Shown: piece after piece, positions 61,325-64,000 of the stretch | Position numbering within the stretch: the first letter of the stretch is position 1 | Layout of the letters: every line of letters starts with the position of its first letter | Source: Bacteroidales bacterium | GTDB taxonomy: Bacteria > Bacteroidota > Bacteroidia > Bacteroidales > F082 | Assembly: GCA_017461665.1 (NCBI GenBank) | Contig: JAFTXI010000057.1 | Location: 1 to 64,000, forward strand | DNA: 64,000 nucleotides | Direction: 5' to 3' | The notes under the pieces: generated by a model | The model's database searches: none | The model's input: only the letters and a program-made list of their open reading frames with translations | What the model was told of the DNA's origin: nothing | Made by a program: the position numbers and the translations under genes

Positions 61325-61340
61325 GTTAATTGTCAATTAT
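61325..61340 (-). repeat. 16-base AATTGACAATT element inserted in the first GLPGLI gene
   Basis: The two paralogues share AAGAATAA(C/T)CC at their ends and then TTGGACCGATGAT. In the first copy ATAATTGACAATTAAC sits between them. It shifts the frame and supplies a new stop (TAA), changing the end from IELDR to IEIIDN. The insertion matches the dispersed repeat found after rubrerythrin, threonine aldolase and others. Confidence 0.7.
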
Positions 61341-62174
61341 CTCTATCGGGTTATTCTTAGAATGTTGTGACTCTACAGCTCTTTGAACTACTTTTTCGTC
61401 TGATACAGATTCACTCATGACATGAGAAATACTTTCACTTATTCTCTCTTGTAATTTTAGAAACTCTTCCTTTGTCGTCTTAGTTCTATCTTTAGCAACT
61501 CTATACACCATCATTGGTTCTGCCGGTTTTTCTATTGACAGAAAATTAAATGAATAATGATTTTGCGTATCAGCAACATTCAGGATAAGACCAGGCAGAC
61601 CGCAGAACTTATAAGGACCGTCACTGATCGGAATTTCCATAGTGAACCAGGCTTCCCATGTACGACCTCCGAAATCACAGATGGCTTTCTGACAAACATA
61701 ATCATGAATTGTATCAATTTCTGAAGTTATCTGCCAATTGAAACTATCAAACGGCTCCTCGTATGTAAATGAACCTCTTTGAAAAATATGATCATCAGTT
61801 ATGATTTTTCTATCATTATAGTCTTTAAATATATTGTAAGAACCTGTGTATGCAAAATCTGCCGCATTCAATTGACCACTTTGTAGCCATATTAGAGATG
61901 CTTCCGCTCCTTTTTTAGACTCTTTTATCAGTTGACTTATAAATTTATAGTTATTATATGCTCTGTATGAACTTATTGTCTTGCCGGCTCCTATAGACAG
62001 CATTTGTTTCTCCACACGCACCCAATTTAGATGTGTAGTATCTTCTTTAAATGCCAACTCATACATAACAATATACTCAACAGAGTCGTAATCTGTGGTT
62101 TCAGGATTCCACCATTGGGCATTGACATAAAATCCTATCAATACCAATACTAATAGCATTATTATCTTTTTCAT
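61326..62174 (-). CDS. GLPGLI family protein (first paralogue)
   Basis: 282 residues from ATG at 62174; a longer frame to 62243 overlaps the upstream gene and lacks a signal peptide at its start. Signal peptide to FYVNAQ, mature start WWNPE. FCGLPGLILNVADT with QKAICDFGGRTWEAWFT and EIPISDGPYK as in its neighbour, so the pair arose by tandem duplication. Three Cys of the shared core are kept in both. Its last residues come from an inserted repeat element. Confidence 0.92.
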   Translation of the reverse strand: MKKIIMLLVLVLIGFYVNAQWWNPETTDYDSVEYIVMYELAFKEDTTHLNWVRVEKQMLSIGAGKTISSYRAYNNYKFISQLIKESKKGAEASLIWLQSGQLNAADFAYTGSYNIFKDYNDRKIITDDHIFQRGSFTYEEPFDSFNWQITSEIDTIHDYVCQKAICDFGGRTWEAWFTMEIPISDGPYKFCGLPGLILNVADTQNHYSFNFLSIEKPAEPMMVYRVAKDRTKTTKEEFLKLQERISESISHVMSESVSDEKVVQRAVESQHSKNNPIEIIDN

Positions 62175-62235
62175 AGTAGTAAAATTAAAGAACGAGGCAG
62201 GGTTAAGTATAAGCCCCACCTCATACAATTCTGGT

Positions 62236-62457
62236 CTAATCAATTATTTCTATTTTAACCTCTAATTTACAGAAATACTCTAAATAGAACGTCAAATCTT
62301 CTTCATCACACACTAATCCAGAAGCCTGTGTTCCATCAGGACATGTGATTTCCACTAATTTGCAAGGATTGTCAGGTGGAGCAGCATTAGAGATTTTTGG
62401 AATGGCAATAAACATCATCGCCAATAACGATATTAAATAAAGAATTGATTTTTTCAT
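62236..62457 (-). CDS. Small exported four-cysteine protein
   Basis: 73 residues. Signal peptide (about 25 residues, ending near SNAAPP), then a short mature part of under 50 residues with four Cys (PCKLVEITCPDG, LVCDEED, YFCKLE) that could form two disulfides. It is the first gene of the leftward cluster with the two GLPGLI genes and the beta-barrel. I do not recognise its family; it is too short to hold an enzyme fold and may be a secreted peptide or its precursor. Confidence 0.75.
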   Translation of the reverse strand: MKKSILYLISLLAMMFIAIPKISNAAPPDNPCKLVEITCPDGTQASGLVCDEEDLTFYLEYFCKLEVKIEIID

Positions 62458-62459
62458 TG

Positions 62460-62660
62460 TTGTAAAAGTTTAGTATTAAAAATTAAGTTAATTTCCCTAT
62501 AGTTTAACGTCAGTTCAAAAGCAATTATCAGACAACTGCCGGAACTGACAATCGTTTAATAACCTTGTTTTTCCCAATCATCCAAATATTGGTAAGAACA
62601 TGTATGTATGTATGTATTCTATGTTTGGTTCTAATTAACATATTTTTTTAGTTCAGTTTC
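62460..62660 (-). promoter_or_regulatory. Long structured leader of the GLPGLI cluster
   Basis: About 200 bases lie between the promoter and the four-cysteine gene. GTCAGTTC pairs with GAACTGAC (62509-62516 with 62542-62549, 8 bp), with CAGTT/AATTG continuing inside. A 4.5-copy ATGT tract is at 62600-62617. No open frame is evident in it. Confidence 0.4.
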
Positions 62661-62665
62661 GTTTG

Positions 62666-62696
62666 CAAATATAATGAATCGAAAAGCAAAAGTCAA
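62666..62696 (-). promoter_or_regulatory. Promoter of the GLPGLI cluster
   Basis: Minus strand: TATATTTG at 62673-62666 and TTG at 62696-62694 with a 20-base spacer, a full -33/-7 match. Confidence 0.6.
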
Positions 62697-62726
62697 GAGT
62701 TTTTTTTATTTTTTTGAGAATTGAAG

Positions 62727-62755
62727 TTGTAGTTCAACAATTATTTTTATATTTG
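62727..62755 (+). promoter_or_regulatory. Promoter of the DUF4160-DUF2442 pair
   Basis: TTG at 62727-62729 and TATATTTG at 62748-62755 with an 18-base spacer. Divergent from the GLPGLI cluster promoter, about 30 bases apart. Confidence 0.5.
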
Positions 62756-62795
62756 CGGCGAGAAACAAAATTGTGAAACTTTAAATTTTATTGTT

Positions 62796-63053
62796 ATACC
62801 AGAAATTAGCAGGTTTTATGGAATCTATGTCTTAATGAACTTTTCAGATCATCAACCACCACATTTTCACGCTTGGTATGGAGAGCATAAAGTGATTGTA
62901 AACATTAATGATGGAATTGTAAAAGGCGAGATGCCAGGAAGAGCAATTAAACTGATATTAGAGTGGTTAGATTTGCATCGTGATGAATTATTAGACAATT
63001 GGCAGAGATCTCAAAATGGAAAATTGCTTATAAAGATTGAACCATTAAAATAA
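62796..63053 (+). CDS. DUF4160 protein, apparent ATA start
   Basis: 85 residues if read from ATA at 62796, 72 from the first ATG at 62835. Family members typically start MPxISRFYG; here the same phrase is IPEISRFYGIYV in frame from ATA, so the true start is at or next to it (ATT at 62790 is the other option). Later HQPPHFHAWYGEHKVIVNI is the strongest family motif. Its partner DUF2442 gene follows after 5 bases. The pair is often noted as a possible toxin-antitoxin module, which is not proven. Confidence 0.8.
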   Translation: MPEISRFYGIYVLMNFSDHQPPHFHAWYGEHKVIVNINDGIVKGEMPGRAIKLILEWLDLHRDELLDNWQRSQNGKLLIKIEPLK

Positions 63054-63058
63054 GAGTT

Positions 63059-63295
63059 ATGTTTTTAGAAGTCGAAAAAGCAGAATATTTGAATGACTAC
63101 AAAATCAAATTATGGTTTAATAACCACGTTGTTAAAATTGTAGATTTATCGGACTTGTTGAATGGAGAGGCGTTTTCTCCGCTAAAAGACACCGAAATAT
63201 TTAAGGATTTTTCAATCAAGTTTAACACCATAGAATGGAAAAACGGTGCAGACTTCGCTCCTGAATTTTTGTACGAAATAGGCGAAACTGTCTAA
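63059..63295 (+). CDS. DUF2442 protein
   Basis: 78 residues. KAEYLNDYKIKLWFNNHVVKIVDLSDLL and the closing TIEWKNGADFAPEFLYE are typical of the DUF2442 family, small proteins that travel with DUF4160. Cytoplasmic; likely acts with its partner. Same operon. Confidence 0.85.
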   Translation: MFLEVEKAEYLNDYKIKLWFNNHVVKIVDLSDLLNGEAFSPLKDTEIFKDFSIKFNTIEWKNGADFAPEFLYEIGETV

Positions 63296-63349
63296 TTATT
63301 TTTATCAAATTTCATTCTATCTTTTTTTATTTTCTCGCAAAATAATTCT

Positions 63350-63357
63350 TAAATTTG
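63350..63357 (+). promoter_or_regulatory. -7 promoter box for the RND adaptor
   Basis: TAAATTTG, 79 bases before the ATG at 63437. No -33 TTG seen. Confidence 0.4.
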
Positions 63358-63436
63358 CCGTTATTTTATTGAGGTTCTCATCGGTGTGCGATGAGCCAAC
63401 TAAAAACAACAACTTAAATTATTGAGACAAGTTAAA

Positions 63437-64000
63437 ATGGGCAACTTAAGAAAATTTTTATTTATTGGAATTATCGGTTTATCAATGACTTCCTGCCAAG
63501 AGAAAGTCGTTCCACAGAAAAAGACAGAAACTATTTACAAGACTCTTACCGTCGAGAAAAGCAATCAGGTTTTAAGAAGCGGCTTCGCTGCCACAATTAA
63601 TGGTTGTCAGACCGTTGAGGTTCGTCCTCAGGTCAGCGGTATGATTACTGACATCCGCATTAACGAAGGCGACTTCGTCCGTAAAGACTCTACCCTCTTC
63701 GTCATCGACCAAACTCCATACAAGGCAGCCTACGAGATTGCTTCGGCAAACGTGATGAGCGCAGAGGCTAATCTCTCTACAGCACAATTGGTTCTCGAAA
63801 GTAGCAAGGAACTTTATGAACAAGACGTCGTCTCGGAATTTGAACTTATGACAGCACAGAACGACCTCGCTGAAGCAGAAGCTAAACTTGCATTGGCAAA
63901 GGCAGAGATGAACAGCGCGTATAACAACCTTTCTTATACTATGGTCAAGTCGCCGGTAAATGGAGTCGCGTCAATGATACCGTATCGCGTCGGCGCTCTG
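63437..64000 (+). CDS. RND efflux periplasmic adaptor subunit (partial, runs off the right edge)
   Basis: 188 codons without a stop. Lipobox MTSC (about Cys19) anchors the protein in the inner membrane. VEVRPQVSGMITDIRINEGDFVRKDSTLFVIDQTPYKAAYE near 57-97 is the lipoyl/biotinyl half typical of AcrA/MexA, followed by a coiled-coil hairpin (ANLSTAQLVLESSKELYEQDVVSEFELMTAQNDLAEAEAKLA) and TMVKSPVNGVAS. The partner pump and outer membrane factor would be just beyond the window. Confidence 0.9.
   Translation, partial: MGNLRKFLFIGIIGLSMTSCQEKVVPQKKTETIYKTLTVEKSNQVLRSGFAATINGCQTVEVRPQVSGMITDIRINEGDFVRKDSTLFVIDQTPYKAAYEIASANVMSAEANLSTAQLVLESSKELYEQDVVSEFELMTAQNDLAEAEAKLALAKAEMNSAYNNLSYTMVKSPVNGVASMIPYRVGAL

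Noticed and set aside
1..64000. CRISPR array, prophage or insertion sequence
   Set aside because: No regularly spaced repeats, transposase, integrase or phage structural genes were found on either strand.

Overview
The window is chromosomal DNA from a Bacteroidota bacterium, most likely order Bacteroidales. Four things point there: a C-terminal type IX secretion (T9SS) sorting domain at the left edge, GLPGLI-family proteins, many -7 promoter boxes of the Bacteroidota form TAnnTTTG, and a DNA polymerase III alpha subunit with a fused N-terminal proofreading domain. I found no rRNA, CRISPR array, transposase or prophage gene. One tRNA gene (Lys) is present. Genus cannot be told from sequence alone; a host-associated, glycan-eating anaerobe is the best fit.

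Layout. 1-250: tail of a T9SS-exported protein. 644-5242: dnaE. 5396-5557: a probable small structured RNA. 5698-12549: a leftward operon of a small membrane protein, mutL, two rhomboid proteases, a membrane-anchored EEP-family hydrolase and uvrB. 12658-24357: a glycan region with a sugar kinase-like protein, GH109, rubrerythrin, GH20, GH95, a NagB-like/PIG-L fusion and carbamate kinase. 24457-29620: small lipoproteins, trmN6, rimM, an alginate-export-type porin and a MATE exporter preceded by an attenuator-like leader. 29836-33320: a Cys-rich CWC protein, a BtuFCD-type importer and a thioesterase. 33334-38264: threonine aldolase, an unknown membrane protein, a sodium:solute symporter, a YgjP-type metallopeptidase, tRNA-Lys and TsaC/Sua5. 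38652-42187: rpsA with a foldable leader, then a GH29 fucosidase. 42318-45672: ferritin, a DUF4301 protein and a phosphoesterase. 46227-57695: an 11-gene complex I cluster (nuoA, B, CD, H-N) without nuoEFG, followed by an SLC13 permease. 57704-62457: an outer-membrane beta-barrel, two GLPGLI paralogues and a small exported four-cysteine protein. 62790-64000: a DUF4160/DUF2442 pair and the start of an RND adaptor.

How the parts fit. GH109 (alpha-GalNAc), GH20 (beta-HexNAc), GH95 and GH29 (alpha-fucose), the kinase-like protein and the NagB-like/PIG-L fusion could together strip and use amino sugars and fucose from mucin-type or blood-group glycans. The complex I without its NADH module would take electrons from a donor other than NADH and pump ions. 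The 57704-62457 cluster looks like a dedicated envelope system of unknown purpose.

The intergenic DNA is unusually rich in short dispersed repeats: AGACG hairpins, AATTGACAATT elements, TCACCAAGT arrays and a long GC-rich repeat. One of these has visibly inserted into the end of a GLPGLI gene and rewritten its last residues.
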